A stretch of DNA of 6,171 nucleotides from Desulfatitalea sp. (GCA_013041835.1 JABDRH010000035.1:1-6171), one strand, 5' to 3'. Shown: positions 1 to 5,933, counted from the stretch's first letter. Translations and numbers: made by a program. Notes: generated by a model not told the origin, from the letters alone.

Positions 1-1
1 G

Positions 2-424
2 CACACTGGGCATTATGCCGGTAAACATCCTCCCGATACTCGGGTTGCGGCGGAAATCACCGAAGCGGTCCAAGCGGACCTGGTCCAGGGTGGTATCACC
101 TGCGCCAAGGCCCATGCGATTGCCGAGCGCATGGGTGTTCCACCGCTGCAAGTGGGCATTGCCGTCGATCTGTTGGAGGAGCGTATTGGGCAGTGCCAGA
201 TGGGTCTGTTCGGCCACGACCGGGATCAAAAACGGGTGCGCCCGGCGCCATCCGTATCACCGCAGCTCAAAACCGCTGTCGAAAAAGCCTTGCAGGACGA
301 ACGCCTGCCCTGCGCCTCGGCCTGGCGCATCGCAAAGGATTTTCAAATGACAAGACAGGCAGTGGCCGATGCTTGTGAAGCCCTGAAGATCCGAATCAAA
401 CCTTGTCAACTGGGCGCTTTTTAG
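2..424 (+). CDS. C-terminal part of an unrecognised protein with two CAxA...CQxGxF repeats (5' truncated by window edge)
   Basis: The frame is open from base 2 to a TAG at 422-424, giving 140 residues with no start codon needed, so the gene begins upstream. The sequence carries an internal duplication. Residues 34-70 and 104-140 align without gaps, with 14 identities in 37. Each copy begins CAxA, continues with a helix-turn-helix-like stretch (IA...V..A...L..RI) and ends CQ(M/L)GxF. The two cysteines of each copy are exactly 31 residues apart. A KHPPDT stretch precedes the first copy. I do not recognise the family with confidence. The paired cysteines could bind a metal or cluster, and the helical core could bind DNA, but both are inference. 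The stop lies 23 bases before the likely hemW start, so the two genes may be co-transcribed. Confidence 0.75.
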   Translation, partial: HTGHYAGKHPPDTRVAAEITEAVQADLVQGGITCAKAHAIAERMGVPPLQVGIAVDLLEERIGQCQMGLFGHDRDQKRVRPAPSVSPQLKTAVEKALQDERLPCASAWRIAKDFQMTRQAVADACEALKIRIKPCQLGAF

Positions 425-447
425 GGATAAGGCACTTTGGGGTGTTA

Positions 448-1623
448 ATGCGGCCACACGCTCCCCAGCATTCAAATTCACCCAATCAATCTGCGGGGCT
501 TTATGTCCACATCCCTTTTTGCCGGAGCAAATGTCGGTACTGTGATTTTTATTCCATTGCTGATTTAAGTCGGTTGGCGGATTACCTGGCAGCCTTGCAA
601 AAAGAGATGCAATTCGCCGCACAATACCATGCGCGGGCCGACACCCTGTATGTCGGCGGCGGTACGCCTTCCTTGCTCCAGCCTAGCCAGATGGGCGATA
701 TCGTGGATTGGGCCGCGGACCACCTCAACCTGACGTTCGGCGCAGAGATTACCTTGGAGGTCAATCCTGCCACCGTGACGGCCCGGGATCTTGCAGACTT
801 CGCCGCTGCTGGCGTCAACCGCCTCAATATCGGCGTGCAGTCGTTCAACGATCTGCACTTGGGGTTTCTCGGGCGGCGCCATACCGCTAAACAGGCATTG
901 GCTGCGGTTCAGGCCGGTCAGGATGCCGGATTCAACAATATCGGCCTGGACCTCATCTTTGGATTGCCGCATCAGTCGACTGCAGACTGGCAAAGTGATT
1001 TGTTGCAAGCCATCCGTCTGTCTCCCAAACACCTGTCGTGTTACATTCTCACCTATGAACCGGGCACCCGGCTTCACTTCGATTTGCGGGCAGGCTGCTT
1101 TTCGGCATTGCCCGACCGGCGTATCGCGGATCTTTTTCGCCTGACCCACGGTTTGCTCAACGCGGCCGGATATGAACACTATGAAATATCCAACTATGCC
1201 AAGGCCAACGGTTGGCGTTCAAAACACAATGAAAAGTACTGGAACTTTGCTCCCTATTTCGGATTTGGTCCGTCCGCCCACAGCTACTTTCCGCCGGTGC
1301 GCTGGTGGAACCACGGCACCCTGGAAAGCTACCTGGGTGCCGTGCAAAAGGGACATCAACCCAAACACGGAGAAGAACGTCTAAGCGACGAGCAGCAGAT
1401 GATGGAAATGCTTTTCCTGGGCCTTCGCCAATCCGGCGGTATCGAATTCGAACAGTTCCAGAAAAGGTTCTTTGCCGATTTCCGGCGCTATTTTCACTCT
1501 GCCCTGGAGCGTTTTTTGTCCAAAAAATGGGTCGATATGAACGACCGGCGCTGCTGCCTGACGGCGGAAGGGATGCTGTTTGTCGACCGCATCGTGGACG
1601 AGTTGGTAGATATGATCAACTGA
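448..1623 (+). CDS. hemW: Radical SAM heme chaperone HemW
   Basis: HemW is a cytoplasmic radical-SAM-fold protein related to oxygen-independent coproporphyrinogen oxidase (HemN); it binds heme and is thought to deliver it to respiratory proteins. The 391 residues are close to the usual 380-400. The cluster motif CRSKCRYC is at residues 25-32, preceded by LYVHIPF. The SAM-binding GGGTP is at 70-74, followed by EVNP (about 104-107), NRLNIGVQSF (124-133) and GLDLIFGLP (166-174). HNEKYW (260-265) matches the HNxxYW signature of HemW, which argues against a true HemN. The C-terminal HemW domain follows (GLRQSGG, about 325-331). ATG 448 is preferred because GGGG at 439-442 sits 5 bases upstream. 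In-frame GTG 442 and TTG 403 exist, but TTG would overlap the preceding gene. The 3' end overlaps darP on the opposite strand by 8 bases. Confidence 0.93.
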   Translation: MRPHAPQHSNSPNQSAGLYVHIPFCRSKCRYCDFYSIADLSRLADYLAALQKEMQFAAQYHARADTLYVGGGTPSLLQPSQMGDIVDWAADHLNLTFGAEITLEVNPATVTARDLADFAAAGVNRLNIGVQSFNDLHLGFLGRRHTAKQALAAVQAGQDAGFNNIGLDLIFGLPHQSTADWQSDLLQAIRLSPKHLSCYILTYEPGTRLHFDLRAGCFSALPDRRIADLFRLTHGLLNAAGYEHYEISNYAKANGWRSKHNEKYWNFAPYFGFGPSAHSYFPPVRWWNHGTLESYLGAVQKGHQPKHGEERLSDEQQMMEMLFLGLRQSGGIEFEQFQKRFFADFRRYFHSALERFLSKKWVDMNDRRCCLTAEGMLFVDRIVDELVDMIN

Positions 1624-2161
1624 TGGATTTTCTGAGAAAGCGAAATAGTGCCCTTCCGGCCTTTCGAGCGTCAGGTCCCGAGGCGGGCCGCCTGGCATCA
1701 AAGACCAATCGGTGAAGGGTTTTCCGATCCATCTGAGGGAAGCCCGCCAATTTTTCGAGCAGATCTTCATCTCCAGAAAGGAGTTGATCGCGCCAACGTT
1801 CGATCCGCCTAAAACGCTGCGTCTCCATATCGGCCTGCTGGGTAACCTGCGCCAAGCTGTCCTGCAACTGCTCGACATCCACTTGGCGCATCAGCGCGCC
1901 GATATATTGCAGTTGCCGCCGCCGGGCGCCGTGCGTATGCATGCGCCGGGCCTCGTTCACCGCCCGGCGCAGTTCCGGCTCAATACCCAGCATCGCGAGT
2001 TGATCGTCGCTGAGGCGAAGCAGTTGTTCCCCCACCGTTTGAGCGTTCAGGGCCGCTTTTTTTTTTCGGGTGCGGCTGATCCGCTGAACGGCGGTATCGT
2101 CGGCATGGTCCGCGGCCATTGGATTGTGTCGTTTCGTTCGCCCATAAAGGGTGGTTGTCAT
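1616..2161 (-). CDS. darP: DarP/YjgA family (DUF615) ribosome maturation protein
   Basis: This 181-residue protein matches the YjgA family in length (E. coli about 183) and in its core. That core includes RRRQLQYIGALMRQVDVE near residues 100-117, a W-R-D-x-L segment, a P...DR..L..L...AR segment and the terminal ARKAGRALFRFLR. In E. coli the family member associates with late large-subunit precursors and promotes 50S maturation in the cytoplasm. The N-terminal third is basic (RISRTRKKKAALNA), as suits an RNA-binding protein. The start lies 9 bases after the stop of the upstream isomerase gene, so the two are probably one transcript. The ribosome binding site must lie within or next to the end of that gene. 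A run of ten A on the coding strand (2057-2066) encodes R32-K35, and losing one A would create a TGA three codons later. Confidence 0.88.
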   Translation of the reverse strand: MTTTLYGRTKRHNPMAADHADDTAVQRISRTRKKKAALNAQTVGEQLLRLSDDQLAMLGIEPELRRAVNEARRMHTHGARRRQLQYIGALMRQVDVEQLQDSLAQVTQQADMETQRFRRIERWRDQLLSGDEDLLEKLAGFPQMDRKTLHRLVFDARRPASGPDARKAGRALFRFLRKSIS

Positions 2162-2170
2162 TGCTTCGCA

Positions 2171-3232
2171 TCACTTCTCAACAGGCGGACTTTCTTTGAT
2201 CTGTTCTGTATTCGCCGGTCGGCCTTCTTCGATAAAAGTCTCTATCTTGGCGTCTTTTCGCAGGTTTTCAACATACTTCTTCGCTTCTTCCTGGGCTTTG
2301 CGCCGGCGGAGATTGTCGACGATGGTCGTCTTCACGCTGTCGAACCCCTTGGTTTCGGCATCACGGTGCTCTTCCACCTTAATCAGATGATAGCCGAACT
2401 GCGACTCAACGACATCGCTGACCTCACCTGGCTTCATCTTGAAAGCGGCGTTTTCAAAGGGCGGCACCATTTTGCCTTTTGAGAAGAATCCAAGGTCACC
2501 GCCCTTGGGTGCGCTGGGCCCCTGGGAGTGCGCCTTGGCCAACTCAGAAAAGTCTTCGCCGCCTTCAGCGCGCTTTTTCAGGTCAAGCAAAGTTTTACGG
2601 GCTTCATCTTTGGCCTTGTCATCGGCCTCTTTATCAAGTTTGATAAGGATGTGTCTGGCGTGCACCTCTTCCGGACTTTTGAAGTATTGTGGATTCTCGT
2701 CGAAAAATTTCTTTGCTTCATCATCGGAAATCTTGATTTTGGATGAAATTTCCTGATCCATAAACGTCCGGATATACTGGAAGCGGGAAATCTGCTGGGC
2801 CAACTTTTCTTCGGTCATATTCATCTTTGTCAATTGTTCTTCAAATTGTGCCTGATCGGGAAATTGCTTCTTGATGGCCGCCAGTTCCTTTTGGGTAGAT
2901 CCTTCTTCAATTGTGGTGTTTTTTTTGCGGCTCTCCTGATAAATAAGTTCGCGGGAGATTAGTTCATTGAGCACTTCTTGTCTAACCTGACCTTGCATGT
3001 TTTCGGGAATGGCTATGCCCCGGCTCTCAAAACGCTTGGAATAGACACCCAATTCCTGCTCGAAGGCCGCATAAGAGATGGGCTGGCCGTTGACGGTCGC
3101 CGCATTAACCGGTTTTTTTTCTTTTTTTCCGGTTGCGTCGGCTTCCGTCTGGCCAAAAGCGCCGAACGGGGTCCCCAAGATGATCGCCACAGTAGCCACC
3201 AATGCGATATGCGCTGGGAAGGAATACTTCAT
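2171..3232 (-). CDS. Exported peptidyl-prolyl cis-trans isomerase, SurA/PpiC (parvulin) type
   Basis: This is a periplasmic folding factor of the parvulin family. Residues 1-27 look like a Sec signal peptide: MKYSF, a hydrophobic stretch at 8-24, and a likely cleavage after AFG. Residues about 43-165 form a helical SurA-N-like chaperone domain beginning NAATVNGQPISYAAFEQEL. The PpiC rotamase domain spans about 188-289, with EVHARHILIKL, GGDLGFFSKGKMVPPFENAAF and QFGYHLIKVEEH. A charged helical tail follows. The 353 residues fit single-parvulin SurA/PrsA-like proteins; E. coli SurA has two such domains, so the name surA is not assigned. The coding-strand AAGGAG (3247-3242) lies 9 bases before the ATG and supports the start. 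Runs of A8 and A7 near residues 36-41 encode a GKKEKKP linker. darP follows 9 bases after the stop. Confidence 0.9.
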   Translation of the reverse strand: MKYSFPAHIALVATVAIILGTPFGAFGQTEADATGKKEKKPVNAATVNGQPISYAAFEQELGVYSKRFESRGIAIPENMQGQVRQEVLNELISRELIYQESRKKNTTIEEGSTQKELAAIKKQFPDQAQFEEQLTKMNMTEEKLAQQISRFQYIRTFMDQEISSKIKISDDEAKKFFDENPQYFKSPEEVHARHILIKLDKEADDKAKDEARKTLLDLKKRAEGGEDFSELAKAHSQGPSAPKGGDLGFFSKGKMVPPFENAAFKMKPGEVSDVVESQFGYHLIKVEEHRDAETKGFDSVKTTIVDNLRRRKAQEEAKKYVENLRKDAKIETFIEEGRPANTEQIKESPPVEK

Positions 3233-3241
3233 TTGGATGAT

Positions 3242-3247
3242 CTCCTT
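3242..3247 (-). promoter_or_regulatory. Ribosome binding site of the isomerase gene
   Basis: The coding strand reads AAGGAG ending 9 bases before the ATG at 3232. This fixes the start of the signal peptide. No convincing -35/-10 pair was found on this strand between here and the inverted-repeat element. Confidence 0.7.
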
Positions 3248-3280
3248 TAAGTTTCAGAGTAAACAGTCTAACCGATTGGG

Positions 3281-3440
3281 GGGGTGAGGAAGAAACGAAT
3301 GACCGAATTTGAGTTCGGTTGCAAGGCGCCTGCATGCGTGCATCTTCATTGGATATGCCCAATTGGATGTACCCACTGAAGTAACTGCGTAAACGAACTC
3401 AAAAAACGATAGATGGGGACATTCGTTTCTTCCTCATCCC
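3281..3440. repeat. 160-bp inverted-repeat element in the divergent intergenic region
   Basis: The left arm (3281-3301) and right arm (3420-3440) are reverse complements over 21 bases with one mismatch. The perfect core is TGAGGAAGAAACGAATG at 3285-3301, with its complement at 3420-3436. A second nested pair, TTTGAGTTCG (3308-3317) and CGAACTCAAA (3394-3403), lies inside and in register. The left half also holds a small hairpin, ACCGAA/TTCGGT (3302-3307 and 3314-3319). No open frame of note lies between the arms and no clear target duplication flanks them. It could be a miniature mobile or REP-like element, or a long-stem structure upstream of the isomerase gene. It has no T-tract that would make it an intrinsic terminator. 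Confidence 0.7.
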
Positions 3441-3534
3441 ACAATGCCCCGATGTAATTCCGCAACAGATTACCGGGATGGTGCGTCAATGTAAAGAGAA
3501 AAGGTTTTTTCTGTACGCTTAGCCGAGATTACCA

Positions 3535-3564
3535 TTGACACTGTCCCATAATAAGGGCTAAAGT
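3535..3564 (+). promoter_or_regulatory. Probable sigma-70 promoter for the leader peptide and DAHP synthase gene
   Basis: A consensus -35 TTGACA lies at 3535-3540. After 18 bases comes TAAAGT (3559-3564), a four-of-six -10. Transcription would start near 3571, leaving about 33 bases before the leader peptide ATG. A short inverted pair, TTAGCC (3519-3524) and GGCTAA (3556-3561), brackets the -35 and touches the -10. It might be an operator, but at 6 bases it is weak. The placement ahead of a leader peptide and attenuator adds support. Confidence 0.6.
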
Positions 3565-3603
3565 ATCCACGTATCTTATTAAAGGAAGACAGGTTCAATT
3601 CAA

Positions 3604-3684
3604 ATGATCATGCCAACTCCGGATATATTTCCCCGTTTCTTTCATTTTTATTTCTTTAGCAGCGGTCTGCCCGTGATTGGCTGA
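3604..3684 (+). CDS. Phe-rich leader peptide of the DAHP synthase attenuator (pheL-like)
   Basis: This is a 26-codon frame from ATG 3604 to TGA 3682-3684, with a TAG directly after it. Residues 9-18 read FPRFFHFYFF: six Phe codons (3628, 3637, 3640, 3646, 3652, 3655) and one Tyr codon (3649). The E. coli pheA leader has a comparable Phe run. The peptide itself is expected to have no function; its translation senses charged tRNA-Phe, and possibly tRNA-Tyr. ATG 3604 is the first in-frame start after the TAA at 3580-3582, and ATG 3610 is an alternative. Shine-Dalgarno options are AGG (3591-3593) at 10 bases or AAGGAAG (3582-3588), which is rather far. The frame sits between a promoter and a terminator whose alternative structure overlaps codons 21-24. 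Confidence 0.87.
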   Translation: MIMPTPDIFPRFFHFYFFSSGLPVIG

Positions 3685-3721
3685 TAGCCACTGAAATCAG
3701 CAAAAAGCCGCGGGCAAGACC
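3664..3721 (+). promoter_or_regulatory. Antiterminator of the Phe attenuator
   Basis: GGTCTGCCCG (3664-3673) pairs with CGGGCAAGACC (3711-3721): ten base pairs with one bulged A. It can extend by U-G and G-C (3674-3675 with 3710-3709). The 3' arm includes the first strand of the terminator stem, so the two structures cannot coexist. The enclosed segment forms a small hairpin of its own, GGCT-gat-AGCC (3679-3689), flanked by TGATT/AATCA (3674-3678, 3695-3699); an alternative is GCTGAT/ATCAGC. The 5' arm lies in codons 21-24. A ribosome at the TGA would cover it, while one stalled at the early Phe codons would leave it free. A possible protector pairing is ATCA-T-GCCAA (3607-3616) with TTGGCTGAT (3677-3685). 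Confidence 0.75.
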
Positions 3722-3738
3722 AGCCCGCGGCTTTTTTT
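3702..3738 (+). terminator. Rho-independent terminator (attenuator) upstream of the DAHP synthase gene
   Basis: GCCGCGGGC (3707-3715) pairs perfectly with GCCCGCGGC (3723-3731) across the 7-base loop AAGACCA. The stem is prolonged by A-U pairs from the flanking A5 (3702-3706), and T7 follows at 3732-3738. It lies between the leader stop and the structural gene, 38 bases before the ATG at 3777. As the default structure it would end the leader transcript at about 167 bases. Confidence 0.92.
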
Positions 3739-3761
3739 ATTTAATCCGCGGAAAGCGCCTG

Positions 3762-3767
3762 AAAGGG
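3762..3767 (+). promoter_or_regulatory. Ribosome binding site deciding the DAHP synthase start
   Basis: AAAGGG abuts the ATG at 3768 with no spacing, but lies 9 bases before the in-frame ATG at 3777. This makes 3777 the better start. Confidence 0.6.
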
Positions 3768-3776
3768 ATGAGCACC

Positions 3777-4817
3777 ATGAAAACATTCGATCTATACGTT
3801 AAGGAATTTGCTCCGTTGATTTCACCCGATGCATTAAAACAGGAGATGCCCATCAGCGAATCCGCTACTCAAATGGTGCAGTCGGGCCGCAGGGCCATCC
3901 AGGCGATCATCGATCGCGAGGATAAACGCCTGATGGTGATTACCGGGCCGTGTTCAATACACGACGAGGCAGCGGCCATGGATTATGCCCGACGGCTGAA
4001 GGATCTTCAAGAGCAGGTCAAAACCCATCTCTACCTGGTCATGCGTGTCTATTTTGAAAAACCGCGCACCACGGTGGGCTGGAAAGGGCTTATCAATGAT
4101 CCCTATCTGAACGACACCTGCGACATTTTTGCCGGGCTTAAAATGGCACGCGCGCTGCTTGACCGCATCGCTTCCCTGGGATTGCCCGCGGCCACCGAAG
4201 TGCTGGACCCGTTTACCCCCCAATATCTCGCCGGTTTGATGTCCTGGGCCGCCATTGGCGCCCGCACGACCGAATCCCAGACCCATCGGGATATGGCCAG
4301 CGGACTTTCCATGCCGGTGGGTTTTAAAAACGGCACGGACGGCAATCTATCCGTCGCCCTGAATGCCATGATCGCGGCCGGATCGCCCCAGCATTTCCTG
4401 GGCATCGACCACAACGGCCTGGCCAGCGTCGTGCATACCACCGGAAACCCATACGCCCACTTGGTGCTGCGGGGCGGAAAAAGACCCAACTACGATTCGG
4501 TGAGCATCCGCGAAGTGCTTGGGATGCTTCAAAAAAAAGAGCTGCACGAGTCTCTCGTAGTGGACTGTTCCCACGCCAACTCCAATAAGCAGTACCAGGA
4601 GCAGGCCGTGGTGTGGAAGGATGTGATCCGGCAACGTATGGCCGGCAACGCGTCCATCGTAGGCATGATGCTCGAGAGCAATATATATGAGGGGCGCCAG
4701 AACAATACCGGTGATTTAAAAGACCTGGCCTATGGCGTTTCCATCACCGATGCCTGCATCTCATGGGAAACCACCGCGGAGCTGATCCTTTGGGCCTACA
4801 ATCAACTGAAAAAATAA
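3777..4817 (+). CDS. aroF: 3-deoxy-7-phosphoheptulonate (DAHP) synthase, type I-alpha, AroF-like
   Basis: This cytoplasmic enzyme condenses phosphoenolpyruvate and erythrose 4-phosphate to DAHP, the first step of the shikimate pathway. The 346 residues match the AroF/AroG/AroH family (about 350). By position the expected metal ligands are present: C59 (GPCSIH), H266 (SHANS), E300 (LESN) and D325 (TDACISWE). Substrate-binding segments are R90-K95 (RVYFEKPRTTVGWKG), R163 (GARTTESQ) and K184 (GFKNGTDG). Several stretches follow E. coli AroF rather than AroG: ATEVLDP, TESQTHRDMASGLSMPVGFKNGTDG, VVDCSHANSNKQY, MMLESNIYEG and YGVSITDACISWE. Tyr sensitivity is therefore likelier than Phe sensitivity, though this is inference. 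ATG 3768 would add three residues. Expression is expected to be controlled by the Phe-rich attenuator directly upstream. No terminator is evident after the stop. Confidence 0.95.
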   Translation: MKTFDLYVKEFAPLISPDALKQEMPISESATQMVQSGRRAIQAIIDREDKRLMVITGPCSIHDEAAAMDYARRLKDLQEQVKTHLYLVMRVYFEKPRTTVGWKGLINDPYLNDTCDIFAGLKMARALLDRIASLGLPAATEVLDPFTPQYLAGLMSWAAIGARTTESQTHRDMASGLSMPVGFKNGTDGNLSVALNAMIAAGSPQHFLGIDHNGLASVVHTTGNPYAHLVLRGGKRPNYDSVSIREVLGMLQKKELHESLVVDCSHANSNKQYQEQAVVWKDVIRQRMAGNASIVGMMLESNIYEGRQNNTGDLKDLAYGVSITDACISWETTAELILWAYNQLKK

Positions 4818-4884
4818 ATTCGCTTACCAATGTGCCCGGTTTCTGCTATGCACAGTGAAAAATCAAGACAGGAGGTTTGCCCAC

Positions 4885-5238
4885 ATGAGCAGAATCGGAA
4901 CGGCCCTGACCGTTGCATTGACAGTCATATGTGCCTTGGCATGCGCCGCTCAGGAAACCAAAACCTTTGAATACCATGCACCCGATGACTTGGCACCGGG
5001 TCCGGGGGTGTTTTCCAAAGAAAACGGCGAAATCACCGTATACGATTCAAAGGAACACAAATCCGCCGGGCAGCAGGACAAAACCGATTTCGAAGCCTTC
5101 AAGGCGTGGCAACAGGATCAGGCGGCGTTTGAAGCGTTTCAGAAATGGAAAGCTTCCGACAAGGGGTCCGATGAGTACAAGGAGTTCCTGGAATGGAAAC
5201 GCTGGAAGGCGTATCAAGAATGGCAGAATAGCAAGTAG
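4885..5238 (+). CDS. Small exported protein with periodic aromatic (F/Y-xx-F-xx-W) repeats, function unknown
   Basis: This 117-residue protein is not recognised. ATG 4885 is chosen because AGGAGG (4870-4875) sits 9 bases upstream; an upstream in-frame GTG at 4855 lacks such support. Residues 1-22 form a signal peptide with a hydrophobic core (IGTALTVALTVICALACAA). A cysteine at 20 is not in a canonical lipobox, so cleavage by signal peptidase I near residues 21-22 is more likely. Residues 28-66 are polar, with a PGPGVFSKENGEITVYDS stretch that could be a beta hairpin. The C-terminal half carries aromatic triplets at i, i+3, i+6: F69-F72-W75, F82-F85-W88 and Y98-F101-W104, continued by W107, Y110 and W113. 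The rest is mostly Lys, Glu and Gln, suggesting an amphipathic or coiled helix. It lies between aroF and maf, on the same strand. Confidence 0.8.
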   Translation: MSRIGTALTVALTVICALACAAQETKTFEYHAPDDLAPGPGVFSKENGEITVYDSKEHKSAGQQDKTDFEAFKAWQQDQAAFEAFQKWKASDKGSDEYKEFLEWKRWKAYQEWQNSK

Positions 5239-5315
5239 CGCCATTCATGCCCGTCCAGCGCTGAGTGGGCCTTGCCGCCTTGCCAATCCCAGGGCCTTTT
5301 GGTAGAACTGGCTCC

Positions 5316-5933
5316 ATGGTCAACAAAACACAACCGGGCCGATTGATACTGGCTTCCAAGTCCCCCAGGCGAAAATACCTGCTGTCCCAAGCGGGTCTGA
5401 AGTTCGAAGTGATTTCAAGCCGTTTCGATGAGAGCCGCGTGGTATTCAGCGAACCGGAGGCGTATGTGTGCACCCTTTCCCAGGCCAAGGCCCGGCAAGT
5501 GGCCGTGGCCCATCCGGACAGTTGGGTGATCGGCGCCGACACCATCGTCTTCATGGATGATCGCGTGTTGGGCAAGCCTGCACAGCGGTCGGCGGCGCGC
5601 CGGATGCTGCAGCGTCTCAGCGGTCAGACCCACCAGGTGTTCACCGGCTACACCTTGCATTGTGAGGCATTGGATCAAATCATCACCGCTGCCGTGTGTA
5701 CCGACGTTACCTTCAAGATGCTTTCAGACGACGAGATCGAGTGGTACATCCGCACCGATGAACCTTTTGACAAGGCCGGTGCTTATGCGATTCAGGGCTT
5801 GGGCACCTTTCTGGTCAAGCGTATCAACGGTTCCTACACCAATGTCGTGGGATTGCCGGTATGCGAAGTGATCGAACAGCTAATCCGGGTGGGAGTGTTG
5901 CGCATCGGCGATCGTGGTGTATCAGAGACATGA
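5316..5933 (+). CDS. maf: Maf family nucleoside triphosphate pyrophosphatase (likely dTTP/UTP type)
   Basis: Maf proteins hydrolyse non-canonical or excess nucleoside triphosphates to monophosphates and pyrophosphate in the cytoplasm, and are linked to septum inhibition. The 205 residues match the usual 190-210. Diagnostic features are LILASKSPRRKYLL near the N terminus, VIGADTIV with the catalytic Asp, LGKP, HQVFTGYTL, and EPFDKAGAYAIQGLG followed by INGSYTNVVGLP. The DKAGAY.IQG segment resembles the YhdE (dTTP/UTP) subgroup more than the m7GTP-type YceF. ATG 5316 puts LILASKSPRR about ten residues from the N terminus, as is usual. GTG 5265 would add 17 residues that look unlike the family. 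No strong Shine-Dalgarno precedes either start. The stop overlaps the yggS start as ATGA. Confidence 0.93.
   Translation: MVNKTQPGRLILASKSPRRKYLLSQAGLKFEVISSRFDESRVVFSEPEAYVCTLSQAKARQVAVAHPDSWVIGADTIVFMDDRVLGKPAQRSAARRMLQRLSGQTHQVFTGYTLHCEALDQIITAAVCTDVTFKMLSDDEIEWYIRTDEPFDKAGAYAIQGLGTFLVKRINGSYTNVVGLPVCEVIEQLIRVGVLRIGDRGVSET

Noticed and set aside
403..447. TTG or GTG starts that lengthen hemW
   Set aside because: TTG 403 would overlap the preceding gene by 22 bases and has no ribosome binding site. The added residues are not HemW-like, and ATG 448 has GGGG at a workable distance.
1712..2482. Long + strand open frame opposite darP and the isomerase gene
   Set aside because: It lies antisense to two genes with clear family matches, and its translation shows no recognisable domain.
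3105..3362. Minus-strand open frame running through the inverted repeat into the isomerase gene
   Set aside because: It uses a different frame from the isomerase, overlaps its signal peptide region and lacks a ribosome binding site.
3281..3440. Inverted repeat as a CRISPR unit or as an intrinsic terminator
   Set aside because: There are only two arms, inverted rather than direct and without spacer periodicity. No T-tract follows the stem, and the loop is 118 bases.
3571..3776. T-box or metabolite riboswitch ahead of aroF
   Set aside because: No T-box core sequence was seen. A Phe-rich reading frame with overlapping antiterminator explains the leader fully.
3954..4634. Several minus-strand open frames inside aroF
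   Set aside because: They are complements of a strongly conserved enzyme and have no family signature of their own.
4930..4946. Lipoprotein signal in the small exported protein
   Set aside because: The residues before Cys20 (A-L-A) do not fit a lipobox, which normally has Leu or a similar residue at -3.
5265..5315. GTG start for maf
   Set aside because: It lacks a ribosome binding site, and its 17 extra residues resemble no Maf N terminus. ATG 5316 gives the usual length.
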